In this document: one piece after another, positions 25,532-35,284 of the stretch
How positions within the stretch are numbered: position 1 is the first letter of the stretch
Layout of the letters: each line of letters opens with the position of its first letter
Assembly (NCBI RefSeq): GCF_006175995.1
Contig: NZ_VDMB01000022.1
Coordinates: 910-51,008, forward strand
Source: Desulfobotulus mexicanus
GTDB lineage: Bacteria > Desulfobacterota > Desulfobacteria > Desulfobacterales > ASO4-4
Direction: 5' to 3'
Length of the DNA: 50,099 nucleotides
The notes under the pieces: model-generated
Seen by the model: only the letters and a program-made list of their open reading frames with translations
What the model was told of the DNA's origin: nothing
The model's database searches: none
Position numbers and translations under genes: made by a program

Positions 25532-26664
25532 CAGCTGTCTCCCAGCATGGAAAGGGCAAGACCTGCCGTACGTTCTGCAACACCGGGACTGCCCAGGGCA
25601 GCCCGGACTTCGGACAAGGCATGGTGGTGGAGCTTTCTGCGATCCTTATCCTGCAATAACATACATACCGCTTCACATACTTTTTCAGGTGTGGCATTTT
25701 CCTGAAGAAGCTCCGGCATTATCTCTGCCCCGGCAATGAGATTGGCAAGGCCTGCATAGGGTACATTAACAACCCTTCGGGCAACGGCGTAACTCAGTGC
25801 AGACATACGGTAAACGAGAACTCCCGGAACTCCGGCCAAAGCCGCTTCCAGGGTAACGGTGCCGGATACAGCAGCAACAACATCTGCTGCGTCAAGAACG
25901 GGATAGGCCCCGCTGACAACCTCCATATGGGAAGGTGCGCCGGAGGCAGCTGCCCATGCCTGAATATCGGCAAGGTGGGTTCCGGGGGCAGCAGAAAGAA
26001 TAAAACGTGCTCCGGGTATTTTTTGGGAAATCAGTTCCGCCGCCTCACAGAGGACAGGAAGCATTCTGCGTATTTCTCCGGGTCTGGAGCCGGGCAAAAG
26101 GCCAATAACAGGATTTGAGGCAAGCACATCATCAGGCCGCATTTCCCTGAATTCAGGTGCCTGATCCATCAGGGGATTACCCACATAAACCGCCTGATCC
26201 ACCCCCCTTTCCTGAAACCACTCCACTTCAAAGGGAAAAATCAGAGCCAGCTTGTCCACCCTTTCCGCAATCTGCTGAACACGGGAAGAGCGCCATGCCC
26301 ATACCTTGGGACTTATATAATAAAGAACAGGAATATGATTTTTTTTTGCTTCCTGGGCCAGACGCAGATTAAAGCCAGGATAGTCAATCAGTATAAGAAG
26401 ATCCGGTCTTAAAGAAGCCAGAATCATTTCCGCAGTTTTATATACTTTACGGATTTTTAAAAAACTCCCAATAACTTCGGTGACACCCATCACCGCAAGA
26501 CCGGAACTGTCTGCCACAGGGCGCATTCCTGCCCTGCGCATCTGGTCTCCTCCGATACCACAGAAAAAAATCTGAGGATCCTTTTCAGCCATGGCTCTGA
26601 TGAGAGCCGCACCATGCAGATCACCCGAAGCTTCGCCGGCCACAAGCATAACAGTCCGGTTCAT
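25531..26664 (-). CDS. lpxB: Lipid-A-disaccharide synthase
   Basis: Condenses lipid X and UDP-2,3-diacylglucosamine to the lipid A disaccharide at the inner face of the cytoplasmic membrane (GT-B fold, family 19). The 377 residues show the N-terminal LVAGEASGDLHGA, GIGGDQM, LIDYPGFNLRLA, YYISPKVWAWR and GLLPGSRPGEI blocks of LpxB. The start overlaps the lpxI stop as ATGA and the end overlaps msbA by one base. Confidence 0.96.
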   Translation of the reverse strand: MNRTVMLVAGEASGDLHGAALIRAMAEKDPQIFFCGIGGDQMRRAGMRPVADSSGLAVMGVTEVIGSFLKIRKVYKTAEMILASLRPDLLILIDYPGFNLRLAQEAKKNHIPVLYYISPKVWAWRSSRVQQIAERVDKLALIFPFEVEWFQERGVDQAVYVGNPLMDQAPEFREMRPDDVLASNPVIGLLPGSRPGEIRRMLPVLCEAAELISQKIPGARFILSAAPGTHLADIQAWAAASGAPSHMEVVSGAYPVLDAADVVAAVSGTVTLEAALAGVPGVLVYRMSALSYAVARRVVNVPYAGLANLIAGAEIMPELLQENATPEKVCEAVCMLLQDKDRRKLHHHALSEVRAALGSPGVAERTAGLALSMLGDS

Positions 26665-27569
26665 GCAGCCCCCTTTTCGGATAAAAGCATTGCCAGATTT
26701 TCCGGATCTTCAATACCAAGAACACAGATACCCAGCCTGTCCGCCTCAGCAACAAGGACATCCCTTTCCAGTGCCAGGGTTTTTCCTGCCTCAAGGACCA
26801 GAACAGCTACTCCGGATTCCGCCATTATACGTATGGTCTCCGGTCCCACTGCAGGTATATCAAAGCGCATGTCCTGTCCCGGCTTGGCAACCTTCACCAG
26901 CACTGCATTGCCACGGCCAAGGTCTCCACCCCTGCGGATAGTGGCATCGGTTCCGTCAATGGCTTCAACGGCCAAAACAGACCCCCCGCCTGCCACAACA
27001 CACTGGCCCACATCCAGCTCACCTATACGGCGGGCCACTTTCCAGGCAATTTCAATATCCGATGCAGCACCTTTGGGCAGACGGGTCCGGGTCCAGAGAC
27101 CCGGTGGAGATAAAAGCTCCGGCAGCATAGCCGTAGAATCCACAACATGAATACCATGGTCTGCAAGGATACCGGCAAAAAGCCGCAGAACGCCGTCATC
27201 GTGGCTGTGCCGCATACCGGCCATAGCCCTTATGGCAAGCATATCCGGCCTTACGTCCACAAACATTCGCGTCTTCCGGATACCTCCCATCATTACAACG
27301 GTATCCACATCCTTATCCTTAAAGAAACGGATGATTTTTTTTACCTGCCCCAGATATACCCATCGAAAAGCCTGGGAAAGATTTTCAAGGCAGACATCTC
27401 CTTCTCCGCGGAAAGCCACAGTAAAAACGGAAAAACCCTGTGCTGCGGCTTTTTTAACAAAGGTCACCGGAAAAGAACCATTTCCTGCAATGACACCAAT
27501 ACGTTTCTCACGATGGCTGCTACTGCCAGGGTCGCTGCTGTCCAAGGGACGCCGCCTCTCCTTTCTCAT
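26661..27569 (-). CDS. lpxI: UDP-2,3-diacylglucosamine pyrophosphatase LpxI
   Basis: Cleaves UDP-2,3-diacylglucosamine to lipid X and UMP; it replaces LpxH in alpha- and delta-type bacteria. The 302-residue protein has IGVIAGNGSFP at the start of the N-terminal domain. The C-terminal domain shows GQCVVAGGGSVLAVEAIDGTD and VLVKVAKPGQDMRFDIPAVG, the family's characteristic blocks. No lpxH is present in the cluster. The chosen ATG 27569 has no clear ribosome site; an internal TTG with GAGG before it is possible. It lies between lpxA and lpxB. Confidence 0.95.
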   Translation of the reverse strand: MRKERRRPLDSSDPGSSSHREKRIGVIAGNGSFPVTFVKKAAAQGFSVFTVAFRGEGDVCLENLSQAFRWVYLGQVKKIIRFFKDKDVDTVVMMGGIRKTRMFVDVRPDMLAIRAMAGMRHSHDDGVLRLFAGILADHGIHVVDSTAMLPELLSPPGLWTRTRLPKGAASDIEIAWKVARRIGELDVGQCVVAGGGSVLAVEAIDGTDATIRRGGDLGRGNAVLVKVAKPGQDMRFDIPAVGPETIRIMAESGVAVLVLEAGKTLALERDVLVAEADRLGICVLGIEDPENLAMLLSEKGAA

Positions 27570-27575
27570 ACCGGA

Positions 27576-28349
27576 CTAGCGGGTAATTCCACGGTCCGAA
27601 TTTTTTATGAAATCAATAAACTCACAGACCTCTGGAATCATTTCCACACTGGCCCTTACCCTTTCAATGGCTTCTTTAAGGGTAAGGCCATATCGAAAGA
27701 TAATTCTGTAGGCCTGTTTCAGATGCTTTAAAGTTTCTTCAGGAAATTCCCGCCTGCGAAGCCCTACCTTGTTCAATCCATGAAGGGTAGCCCTGTCACC
27801 CGATGCAATGACAAAGGGTGGGATGTCCTTTACCACGGCGGATTTTCCACCAATGTAGGCATGGTCCCCCACCTTCACAAACTGATGCACCGCAGCAAGA
27901 CCGCCAACAATTACGTGATCTCCCAGGGTAACGTGACCCGCAAGGGTGGCATTGTTGGAAAGAATCACCCCTTTTCCCGTATGGCAGTCGTGGGCCACAT
28001 GACAATAGGCCATGAGAAGATTTTCTTCTCCCACTGAGGTCAGACCTCCACCAAGTCCCGTACCCCTGTGAAGGGTGGCAAATTCACGGACTACCGTCTT
28101 TCGCCCCACTTTGAGCCAGGATTTTTCTCCCCTGAATTTAAGATCCTGAGGATCTCCGCCAACGGCGGCATAAGGGAAAATAACGCAATCCGGACCGATT
28201 TCCGTATAGTTATCAACCATGGAATAGGCACCAATACGGGTTCTGGCACCTATACACACATGTTCCTTTACAATGGCAAAGGGCCCGATTTCCACTTCAT
28301 CGCCAATTTCTGCCCCTGCATCCACAATGGCTGTGGGATGAATAGCCAT
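27576..28349 (-). CDS. lpxA: UDP-N-acetylglucosamine acyltransferase
   Basis: The first step of lipid A synthesis: transfer of a 3-hydroxyacyl chain from ACP to UDP-GlcNAc. The 257-residue protein opens with IHPTAIVDAGAEIGDEVEIG. It continues as a left-handed beta-helix of hexapeptide repeats, with the catalytic His in LMAYCHVAHDCHTG (about 115-128) and a C-terminal helical part. It lies between fabZ and lpxI in the usual order. Confidence 0.96.
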   Translation of the reverse strand: MAIHPTAIVDAGAEIGDEVEIGPFAIVKEHVCIGARTRIGAYSMVDNYTEIGPDCVIFPYAAVGGDPQDLKFRGEKSWLKVGRKTVVREFATLHRGTGLGGGLTSVGEENLLMAYCHVAHDCHTGKGVILSNNATLAGHVTLGDHVIVGGLAAVHQFVKVGDHAYIGGKSAVVKDIPPFVIASGDRATLHGLNKVGLRRREFPEETLKHLKQAYRIIFRYGLTLKEAIERVRASVEMIPEVCEFIDFIKNSDRGITR

Positions 28350-28358
28350 AGTACATTC

Positions 28359-28817
28359 CTAATCTCCCAGAACGGCCATAAACTCAGCTTCCACGGCTTT
28401 TACACCATCTACCGTAGCCACACCGCGCATTCTTACCGCTCTGGATTTCAATTTAATAAGGGTCACTTCCATCCGGATCTGATCTCCTGGAAGCACTTTA
28501 CGCCGGAAACGGGCCTTGTCCGCACCCGTAAGAAGGAGAGGGTATTGTCTTTTTTCTTCAGGCCATGAAGCAAAGGCCAGAATACCACCTGCCTGGCCCA
28601 TGGCTTCCAGAATCAGGACACCGGGCATAATTGGAAAGCCCGGAAAATGTCCTGAAAAAAAAGGTTCATTGATACTTACATTTTTTATGGCACAGATGGA
28701 TTTGCCCACTTCCAGTGACAAAACCCTGTCCACCAGAAGAAAAGGATAACGATGGGGAAGAATATCAATAATATCAATAATATCAATTCCACCATGTCCT
28801 TCTGCATCCACGCTCAT
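28359..28817 (-). CDS. fabZ: 3-hydroxyacyl-ACP dehydratase FabZ
   Basis: A hot-dog-fold dehydratase of fatty acid synthesis that competes with LpxA/LpxD for 3-hydroxyacyl-ACP. In the 152 residues, LPHRYPFLLVDRV carries the catalytic His and GHFPGFPIMPGVLILEAMGQ holds the catalytic Glu. Just before LPHRYPF the chain reads IDI three times, encoded by three perfect 9-base repeats (28761-28787), which lengthen the N-terminus. The ATG overlaps the lpxD stop (ATGA). Confidence 0.96.
   Translation of the reverse strand: MSVDAEGHGGIDIIDIIDILPHRYPFLLVDRVLSLEVGKSICAIKNVSINEPFFSGHFPGFPIMPGVLILEAMGQAGGILAFASWPEEKRQYPLLLTGADKARFRRKVLPGDQIRMEVTLIKLKSRAVRMRGVATVDGVKAVEAEFMAVLGD
28761..28787. repeat. Three perfect 9-base tandem repeats within fabZ
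   Basis: AATATCAAT occurs three times without change. On the coding strand it encodes three Ile-Asp-Ile units in the FabZ N-terminus. Nine-base units keep the frame if copies are gained or lost. Confidence 0.9.
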
Positions 28818-29860
28818 GTTTCAGCCCCTTCTTTATGGTCCATATCCAGCTTCCTTTCCAGGGCTGTAATGCGCCGACGCATTTCCGGCAGCCTTGGCAG
28901 AATGCGCTGTACCTTGAGCCATTGACGGTGGGGCATTTCAGGTGCGCCGCTCACAATCTGACCATCGGCTACATCATGAGCAACTCCTGCCATGGGTCCT
29001 ACCTGCACTCCGTCTCCGATGCGGATATGTCCTGACACACCAACTTTACCCGCAAGGATACTGTTTTTACCCACCTGAGAACTGCCTGCAATTCCCACCT
29101 GAGCCACCAGAAGGGTATTCTCACCAATCTGGACGTTGTGACCTATATGCACCTGATCATCCAGTTTTACACCCCTGCCGATGCGGGTCAGGCCGAAAGT
29201 ACCCCGGTCCAGAGTGCAGCCAGCGCCGATCTCCACATCATCCCCCAGCTCAACGGAACCAAGATGGGGAATTTTCTCCCAACTACCTGACCTGGGGGCA
29301 AAACCGAAGCCATCGGAACCTATGACAGAGCCGCTGTGAACACGAACCCGGTTGCCCAGCCTTGTACCCGGATACAGGGTTACATTGGGATAAATTACGC
29401 AGTGGTCTCCCAACACACAACCATCGCCTATAACACTGTTGGCTCCGATACGGCAGCCCTCGCCCATCTTTACATTGCTACCGATCACCACAAAGGCATC
29501 GGTAAAAAGATTGCCTTTACAGATAAAGTTCCCGCCTACTGAGGTGCTGGCATGAATGCTGTTACAGGGTTCAGGATCAGTATAAAAGAACTGTAAAATT
29601 CTGGCAAAAGCCCAGTAGGGTGCATCAGAGATCAGATAATTCCCCTTTGGAAGATTTTCCTGAACACCCTCACCCACAATAAGGGCCCCTGCCCGGGAAG
29701 AAGCCGCCTGACGGAGATATTTTGCGTTCATGGCCAGTGAAATATCTTCAGGCCCTGCACTTTCAAGGGGAGCAATACCCCTGACTTCAAAGGAGGGATC
29801 ACCTGAAACCTGACCTTCGCAGATTCCTGCAAGCTCACCCAGCATAACCCTTTTTTTCAT
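28814..29860 (-). CDS. lpxD: UDP-3-O-(3-hydroxyacyl)glucosamine N-acyltransferase
   Basis: Adds the N-linked 3-hydroxyacyl chain in lipid A synthesis. The 348 residues have an N-terminal uridine-binding domain (about 1-100) with LAMNAKYLRQA. A long hexapeptide beta-helix follows (about 105-310), with the catalytic His region LDDQVHIGHNVQIG. A C-terminal helix ends the chain. The start overlaps the skp stop (ATGA). Confidence 0.96.
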   Translation of the reverse strand: MKKRVMLGELAGICEGQVSGDPSFEVRGIAPLESAGPEDISLAMNAKYLRQAASSRAGALIVGEGVQENLPKGNYLISDAPYWAFARILQFFYTDPEPCNSIHASTSVGGNFICKGNLFTDAFVVIGSNVKMGEGCRIGANSVIGDGCVLGDHCVIYPNVTLYPGTRLGNRVRVHSGSVIGSDGFGFAPRSGSWEKIPHLGSVELGDDVEIGAGCTLDRGTFGLTRIGRGVKLDDQVHIGHNVQIGENTLLVAQVGIAGSSQVGKNSILAGKVGVSGHIRIGDGVQVGPMAGVAHDVADGQIVSGAPEMPHRQWLKVQRILPRLPEMRRRITALERKLDMDHKEGAET

Positions 29861-30387
29861 GACCCGCTTTTTCCGTATTTTTCGTCATGTTTGAGAATGA
29901 GACGTTCTGTGATATCCACACGATCCGGAGCATAGACAACACCAATATTTTCCAGAATCAGAAGATAGTTCTCCTTTTCACCGATCTCCTGAATAAGCTC
30001 CCGGACCTGGCCCTGAATCCTTGCCATAATTTCATTCTGCTGCTGGTTAAAGGAGCGGGTAAAACGCTGTTCCATGTTTCTTAAGTCCATGGCTTTAATC
30101 TGCAGATCGCGCTCCCGCTGGCTTCTAGCTTCATCGGAAAGCACCATGGCCTCCCGCATCAGGCTGTCCCGGAGTTTTTCTATCTCGTTCTTTTTGACCT
30201 CCAGCTGTGCTTCCAGTTTTCTGGCTTCTTCAGCCACCTGATTTTTAGCCTGCTGTCCGGACTTTGAGTTTTTCAGGAAGGTTTCAAAATCAAACACTCC
30301 TATTTTCGCCACATCTGCGGCAAAAGCAGTTCCTGCAAACATAAAAGCGAGTATGAGTGCCTGTATTCCACGGGTCAATTTCATCAT
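29857..30387 (-). CDS. skp: Periplasmic chaperone Skp (OmpH family)
   Basis: Holds unfolded outer-membrane proteins on the way to BamA. The 176-residue product begins MMKLTRGIQALILAFMFAG with a signal peptide cut near AFA. The mature part is a long charged coiled coil, from about AEEARKLEAQLEVKK to the Gln-rich QQQNEIMARIQ. I start it at ATG 30387, which fits the signal peptide; the frame is open further back into the bamA end. It lies between bamA and lpxD, the usual place. Confidence 0.92.
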   Translation of the reverse strand: MMKLTRGIQALILAFMFAGTAFAADVAKIGVFDFETFLKNSKSGQQAKNQVAEEARKLEAQLEVKKNEIEKLRDSLMREAMVLSDEARSQRERDLQIKAMDLRNMEQRFTRSFNQQQNEIMARIQGQVRELIQEIGEKENYLLILENIGVVYAPDRVDITERLILKHDEKYGKSGS

Positions 30388-30431
30388 AGCCTTCTTCCTT
30401 TCTTCGTAATCTATACGTTTTTTAACCTTTA

Positions 30432-33128
30432 TTAAAATGCACCACCCATGGTGAATTCCCATCGAGCACTCTGCTTGGATCCGTCAATTTTATTCTTTGG
30501 GATCCCATATTCAAGACGGATGGGACCAATGGGAGAAAACCAGCGAATACCATAACCAACACTTCTTTTTATGCCATCCGTAGTGATTCTTTCGTCCGTA
30601 TCATAGACATTTCCAAGATCATAAAAAACAAGACCCATAAGTCCGGCGTCCCTTACCAGCGGAAAAATAAATTCAAAATTGGCCTGCATGAACTTATCGC
30701 CACCCTTGTTCTTCCGGTAAGAGACTGTTTTTGTCTCCACACCCGTAACATTTCCATCGGAATCCCGGATAACCTGATCATAGGTGTAGTCACCATCATA
30801 ATAAACGGCAATATCACGCCAGCGGTAACCCCTCACGGAGTTCAACCCCCCAAGATAAAATTTTTCATAATCCGGCAGATGACCGTCGCTGTTTTTATGA
30901 ACGTATCCGGTTTCACCATGCATGAAAAAAACCGTTTGCCAGAAAAGGGGAAAATACCATCCAACCTCCGCCAGATATTTTGTAAAAGCAATATCCCCCC
31001 CCAGAGGACCACCTGCATGTTTCACAGTCAGCCTGTGGTTAGACCCTTCGGAAGGATTAAAAAGACGGTTGGTGGAATCATAATTCAAACCCAGAGTCAT
31101 GGTACTGGCAAGACTTAAGGGTTCCATGGCCAGAATATCCTCATTGACCAGCTGCTGCTTGCCCGAATCCACTTTTACATCAAAACTTTCAATACCATAA
31201 GACATAAAGGCACGGGTATAATCCCATACGGGGTAACCAAGCCTTACAGTACCTCCAGTACTTTTCTTTGTATAATCATTATATTCCCTGTCCCAGTTAT
31301 ACACATCAAAACCGGCGGAAAGGGGTTTATCAAAGAGATAGGGTTCCGTAAAACTTAAGGTATACCTTGTGGATGAACTGCTCACATCCGCCCGCAGGTT
31401 AAGGGTCTGTCCCTTACCCCTGAAGTTCCGCTGGGTCACGGAAACCTGACCGAAGAGATTATCCTGGGAGCTGTATCCTGCACCAAAGGTGAACATACCA
31501 GTGGGTTTTTCCTCCACACTGACCAGAAGATCCACCTTCTCAGGATCCGGCGTACTTTTGATATTCAGCTGCACATCTTCAAAATAATCCAGCCGATTCA
31601 GGTTACGCGCAGCCCTTCTGATTCTGCTTCCACTGTAGAGCTCCTGTTCCAGCAGAGGAATCTGTCTTCGGATTACCTTATCACGGGTCTTTACATTGCC
31701 CGTAATTTCTATACGGTCTATGTACACCTGTTTTCCCTGACGAACAGAATAAAGGATGTCCACAACCCCGGCCTCATCATCCTTGCGCAGCTGGGGAAAT
31801 ACATCAGTATTTGCATATCCCGCATCTCCGTAAAGATCCGTAAGTGCCATCATATCCTGATGCACCACATCCCTTTTGTACCACTCTTCTTTTCCAATGG
31901 CAGTAATCGACAGCAGTACATCCTCAGAAAAAAGCTGATCTCCCTCCACGGAGACTTCTCCGATACGATAGCGCTGTCCTTCAACAATTCTGAACATAAC
32001 CCTGGCTTCGGGGCCTTCAAAGGTTATTTCCGGATCAGAAACCCTGGCATCCACATAGCCTTCATTATGATAAAAAGCCGTAAGCCTTGCAGAGGCATGC
32101 TGCACCGCCTCCTTTTTCAATTCTCCTGAACCCGTAAGCCATGAAAAAAACCCCTTCTCCGAAAGACCTGTCTGTTTTCTCAGCTGCCTCTCGGTAAAGC
32201 TCTCACGGCCCTCAAAAACAAGTTCTGTCACCTTGACCTTTTCACCTTCTGAAATAACAAAAACAAGGTCTGCCTGATTGTTATCCAGCTCCCGGATTTC
32301 ATAGTTCACTTCCGAGTGGTGATAATTTTTGCTTCGGTACAGGTCCCGAATCCGCTCTATATCCCGCCTAACCTGGAAAATATTGAGAATTGACCCGGTT
32401 TTTGTGGTCACAACTTCCATAACCTTGTCATCTTTATATACCCTGTTACCCCGTATAAAAATCTGACGTACCGTGGGTTTTTCCTGAACCGTGAAAATAA
32501 CAACCTTGCCGACATCCCTTTCTTCCACAGCCACACGAATATCGTCAAAATAGCCCATGGCATAAATTGCTTCAAGATCATCGGAAAGGGCTTTTTGCAG
32601 ATACACATCTCCCGGGCCACTCTGAATAACCCGAAGAATGGCATCACTTTCTATGCGCTGATTCCCCACAATCTCCACAAGGGCAACGGTTTCTTTGCCC
32701 ACAAGGAAATCCGCGACCTTACGTGACAGACTGGCAGATGCCAGAAAAAGCGTATCTACGGAAGATCCCTCCTCCACAATACGTCGCTCCATACCTTCAG
32801 AAAACAATCTGCCGGAAAGACGGAAACCCCCGTTTTCCAGAATAAGACGACCCCAGACAGCGGATTCAGCACCCACGGATGCCATGCTTTTCCGCACATC
32901 TTCAAGATCTTTTCCAGGATCATTCCCGATCTGGGAAGAAAGCCCCGCAGCCGTCAGTTCACGGGCCACCCTATCCGCCACCTGTTTTCCTAAGCTTACG
33001 GAACGAAGATCTCCTTCCACGGAAAAAGGTGCAATCCATACCTGCGGAGAATCCGCAGCACACACACTAATATTTCCCAGCATCATCAGCAAAAGCAGCC
33101 AAAAGCCACAGACAGAACTCCGATTCAT
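30432..33128 (-). CDS. bamA: Outer-membrane protein assembly factor BamA with an extra N-terminal domain
   Basis: Inserts beta-barrel proteins into the outer membrane. The 898-residue protein starts at ATG 33128 (GAGGA upstream) with a signal peptide ending near VCAADS. Residues about 26-145 form an extra domain with VWIAPFSVEGDLRSVSLGKQ, resembling TolB-N/FlgO-like periplasmic domains. POTRA repeats then run from about 147 (VALVEIVGNQRI) to about 500, followed by a 16-strand barrel with the loop-6 motif SVRGYRW and a final aromatic residue in MGGAF. E. coli BamA is about 810 residues and lacks the extra domain. Confidence 0.95.
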   Translation of the reverse strand: MNRSSVCGFWLLLLMMLGNISVCAADSPQVWIAPFSVEGDLRSVSLGKQVADRVARELTAAGLSSQIGNDPGKDLEDVRKSMASVGAESAVWGRLILENGGFRLSGRLFSEGMERRIVEEGSSVDTLFLASASLSRKVADFLVGKETVALVEIVGNQRIESDAILRVIQSGPGDVYLQKALSDDLEAIYAMGYFDDIRVAVEERDVGKVVIFTVQEKPTVRQIFIRGNRVYKDDKVMEVVTTKTGSILNIFQVRRDIERIRDLYRSKNYHHSEVNYEIRELDNNQADLVFVISEGEKVKVTELVFEGRESFTERQLRKQTGLSEKGFFSWLTGSGELKKEAVQHASARLTAFYHNEGYVDARVSDPEITFEGPEARVMFRIVEGQRYRIGEVSVEGDQLFSEDVLLSITAIGKEEWYKRDVVHQDMMALTDLYGDAGYANTDVFPQLRKDDEAGVVDILYSVRQGKQVYIDRIEITGNVKTRDKVIRRQIPLLEQELYSGSRIRRAARNLNRLDYFEDVQLNIKSTPDPEKVDLLVSVEEKPTGMFTFGAGYSSQDNLFGQVSVTQRNFRGKGQTLNLRADVSSSSTRYTLSFTEPYLFDKPLSAGFDVYNWDREYNDYTKKSTGGTVRLGYPVWDYTRAFMSYGIESFDVKVDSGKQQLVNEDILAMEPLSLASTMTLGLNYDSTNRLFNPSEGSNHRLTVKHAGGPLGGDIAFTKYLAEVGWYFPLFWQTVFFMHGETGYVHKNSDGHLPDYEKFYLGGLNSVRGYRWRDIAVYYDGDYTYDQVIRDSDGNVTGVETKTVSYRKNKGGDKFMQANFEFIFPLVRDAGLMGLVFYDLGNVYDTDERITTDGIKRSVGYGIRWFSPIGPIRLEYGIPKNKIDGSKQSARWEFTMGGAF

Positions 33129-33287
33129 ACAACCATCCTCTGGTGTCAATGCCCCTAAGGTTTAAAATGGCAAAAAAAAAGTACCGAAACAGCCCACTGG
33201 CTATACTTCAAAAAAAACACAATGAAAAGAAAAGCTGTACTTTATGTGCGCCATCATAAGAGCCACACAGTCTACGGCTTTAGCAAA

Positions 33288-34016
33288 TCATGGAGTGAAA
33301 ACCAAACCATTCGCAGCATGAACCGGTATATCCCCGTCAACAACCAGCCCATCCCGCAGAGTTATCTGTGTCTGCATCATCCCTGCCAGCTCCATATTGT
33401 GGGTTACCACAACAAGGGCACATTTTTTTTCTGCATGTATTTCCAAAAGCAGTTCATGGACCTTTCTGCTGTTATCAATATCCAGATTGCCTGTGGGTTC
33501 ATCAGCAAAAAGAAAGGGCGGAGACATAACAAGGGCCCTGGCAAGAGCAGCCCGCTGCTGCTCTCCTCCGGAAAGCTGGGAGGTTCTGTGATGCATACGA
33601 TGAGAAAGGCCCATCCGGTCAAGGAGTTCCTCGGACCTCCCCCTGGCTTCTGAAATAGCAATACCTGCTATACGGGCAGGCATCATGACATTCTCCAAAG
33701 CAGTAAACTCCGGGAGCATATGGTGAAACTGAAAAACAAAGCCCATAACCCCATTACGGACCCTTGCCAGCCCTGCATCATCAAGGGACAGAATATTGCG
33801 GCCATTAAGCAGCAACTTCCCGGCATCAGGACGATCCAGAGCACCCATAATATGCAGCAGTGTGGATTTTCCAATACCCGAAGGGCCTACGATGGCAATG
33901 GTGTCTTTACGGCTTACCGTCCAGTTCACATCTTTGAGCACGGGGACAGGCTGTACACCATCAAGGAAGGTTTTGTGCACACCGCAAAGCTCAAGAATAT
34001 CCCTGCAATCATCCAT
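33288..34016 (-). CDS. lolD: Lipoprotein-releasing ABC transporter ATPase LolD
   Basis: Powers release of lipoproteins from the inner membrane to LolA. The 242 residues show Walker [10 protein letters not shown], a Q-loop in [17 protein letters not shown], signature LSGGEQQR and Walker [29 protein letters not shown] is characteristic of LolD. ATG 34016 has GGAGGG upstream and overlaps the lolC stop by eight bases. The 159 bases between lolD and bamA hold no gene. Confidence 0.93.
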   Translation of the reverse strand: MDDCRDILELCGVHKTFLDGVQPVPVLKDVNWTVSRKDTIAIVGPSGIGKSTLLHIMGALDRPDAGKLLLNGRNILSLDDAGLARVRNGVMGFVFQFHHMLPEFTALENVMMPARIAGIAISEARGRSEELLDRMGLSHRMHHRTSQLSGGEQQRAALARALVMSPPFLFADEPTGNLDIDNSRKVHELLLEIHAEKKCALVVVTHNMELAGMMQTQITLRDGLVVDGDIPVHAANGLVFTP

Positions 34017-35229
34017 AACGGATACCCTCCACAGGATCAAGACGGGAAGCCTGCATGGCAGGATACAGGGTTGAAAGAAAACATATCAGCAGGGAAGCCA
34101 GGCCAATTGCCGTGACATCACTCCATTCGAGAAGAACAGGAAGGGTTGTGAAGGGATAGGCTTCGGGAAGGCGGATAATGGGATAACGTTCCAGAAACAG
34201 GCAGAGGGCAACACCTGAAACAACACCGAAAAAAGTACCCAAAATGCCTATAATCATCCCCTGAATTACAAAAATTCTCCGGATCAACGCCCGGCTGGCC
34301 CCCATGGCCATGAGGATGGAGATATCCCTTGTTTTTTCCATCACCATCATAATGAGAGAGCTGGCAATATTAAAAGCCGCCACAAGAATAATCAGGGTAA
34401 GAATGATGAACATGGCCGTTTTTTCAAGCTTCAGGGCAGAAAAAAGGCTTTTGTTCATCTCCATCCAGTTGCGGGTCCAGTAGCCCCAGCCAAATTCATC
34501 CTGAATCCTTTTCCCAAGCTCTTCCGCTGCATACACATCATCAATCCAGATACCAATGCCAGTCACCTTTTCTCCCATGCCCAGAAGCCTTGATGCCTCA
34601 TCCATGCGAATGTAGCAAAGGGCACCATCATACTCAAACAGGCCGGAAGAAAAAAAACCACTTACCTGAAAACGGCGGACCTTGGGCAGCATTCCCACGG
34701 GAGAAAGCATGAATTCCGGAGACATGACCTGCACAGTATCTCCAATGGCAACTTTAAGTTCAGCAGCAAGGGTTCTGCCCAGGATAATACCGGGGGCATT
34801 ACCTGACTCCGCATCCTTCAGCTGCTCAAGAAGACTCTCTCGATCTATCCCTTCAATGGCCACGCGTTGTGCTTCCGGATCAATGCCCCGTAAAAAGGCA
34901 CCTCCCATCCCACCGGATGTCCTGAGAACCACCTTACCATAAACAAAGGGAGCCGTAGCTGAGACCTGTGGGAAAGCACGGATTCTTTCCTGGGCTTCAT
35001 GGGGGTTCTCCAGACCGCCCCCCTGTCCCATGAGAAGAATATGGGGTTCCAGGCCCAGAATCCTTTCCCTGAAATCCCTTTCGGCGCCACTCATCACGGC
35101 AATCACCACCACCAGGGCCATTACACCCAAGGCAACACCAAAAACCGAAAGGATGCCCGTCAGGGAAATAAAACCCTGTTTTCTGCGGGCACGAAGATAT
35201 CTTCCTGCAATAAAAAGTTCCAGGGACAT
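34009..35229 (-). CDS. lolC: Lipoprotein-releasing ABC transporter permease (LolC/LolE family)
   Basis: A 406-residue inner-membrane protein with the family topology: one N-terminal membrane helix (about 20-50, LTGILSVFGVALGVMALVVV), a large periplasmic domain and three C-terminal helices. AGRYLRARRKQGFISL at the start is typical. Only one permease gene is present, so the complex may use two copies of it, as proposed for single-permease Lol systems; that is inference. Confidence 0.92.
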   Translation of the reverse strand: MSLELFIAGRYLRARRKQGFISLTGILSVFGVALGVMALVVVIAVMSGAERDFRERILGLEPHILLMGQGGGLENPHEAQERIRAFPQVSATAPFVYGKVVLRTSGGMGGAFLRGIDPEAQRVAIEGIDRESLLEQLKDAESGNAPGIILGRTLAAELKVAIGDTVQVMSPEFMLSPVGMLPKVRRFQVSGFFSSGLFEYDGALCYIRMDEASRLLGMGEKVTGIGIWIDDVYAAEELGKRIQDEFGWGYWTRNWMEMNKSLFSALKLEKTAMFIILTLIILVAAFNIASSLIMMVMEKTRDISILMAMGASRALIRRIFVIQGMIIGILGTFFGVVSGVALCLFLERYPIIRLPEAYPFTTLPVLLEWSDVTAIGLASLLICFLSTLYPAMQASRLDPVEGIRYG

Positions 35230-35284
35230 AGGGGATATGAGGTCGCCTTTTTGAAAGAACCGGCGGAAATCCCGCCGTTTCTTT

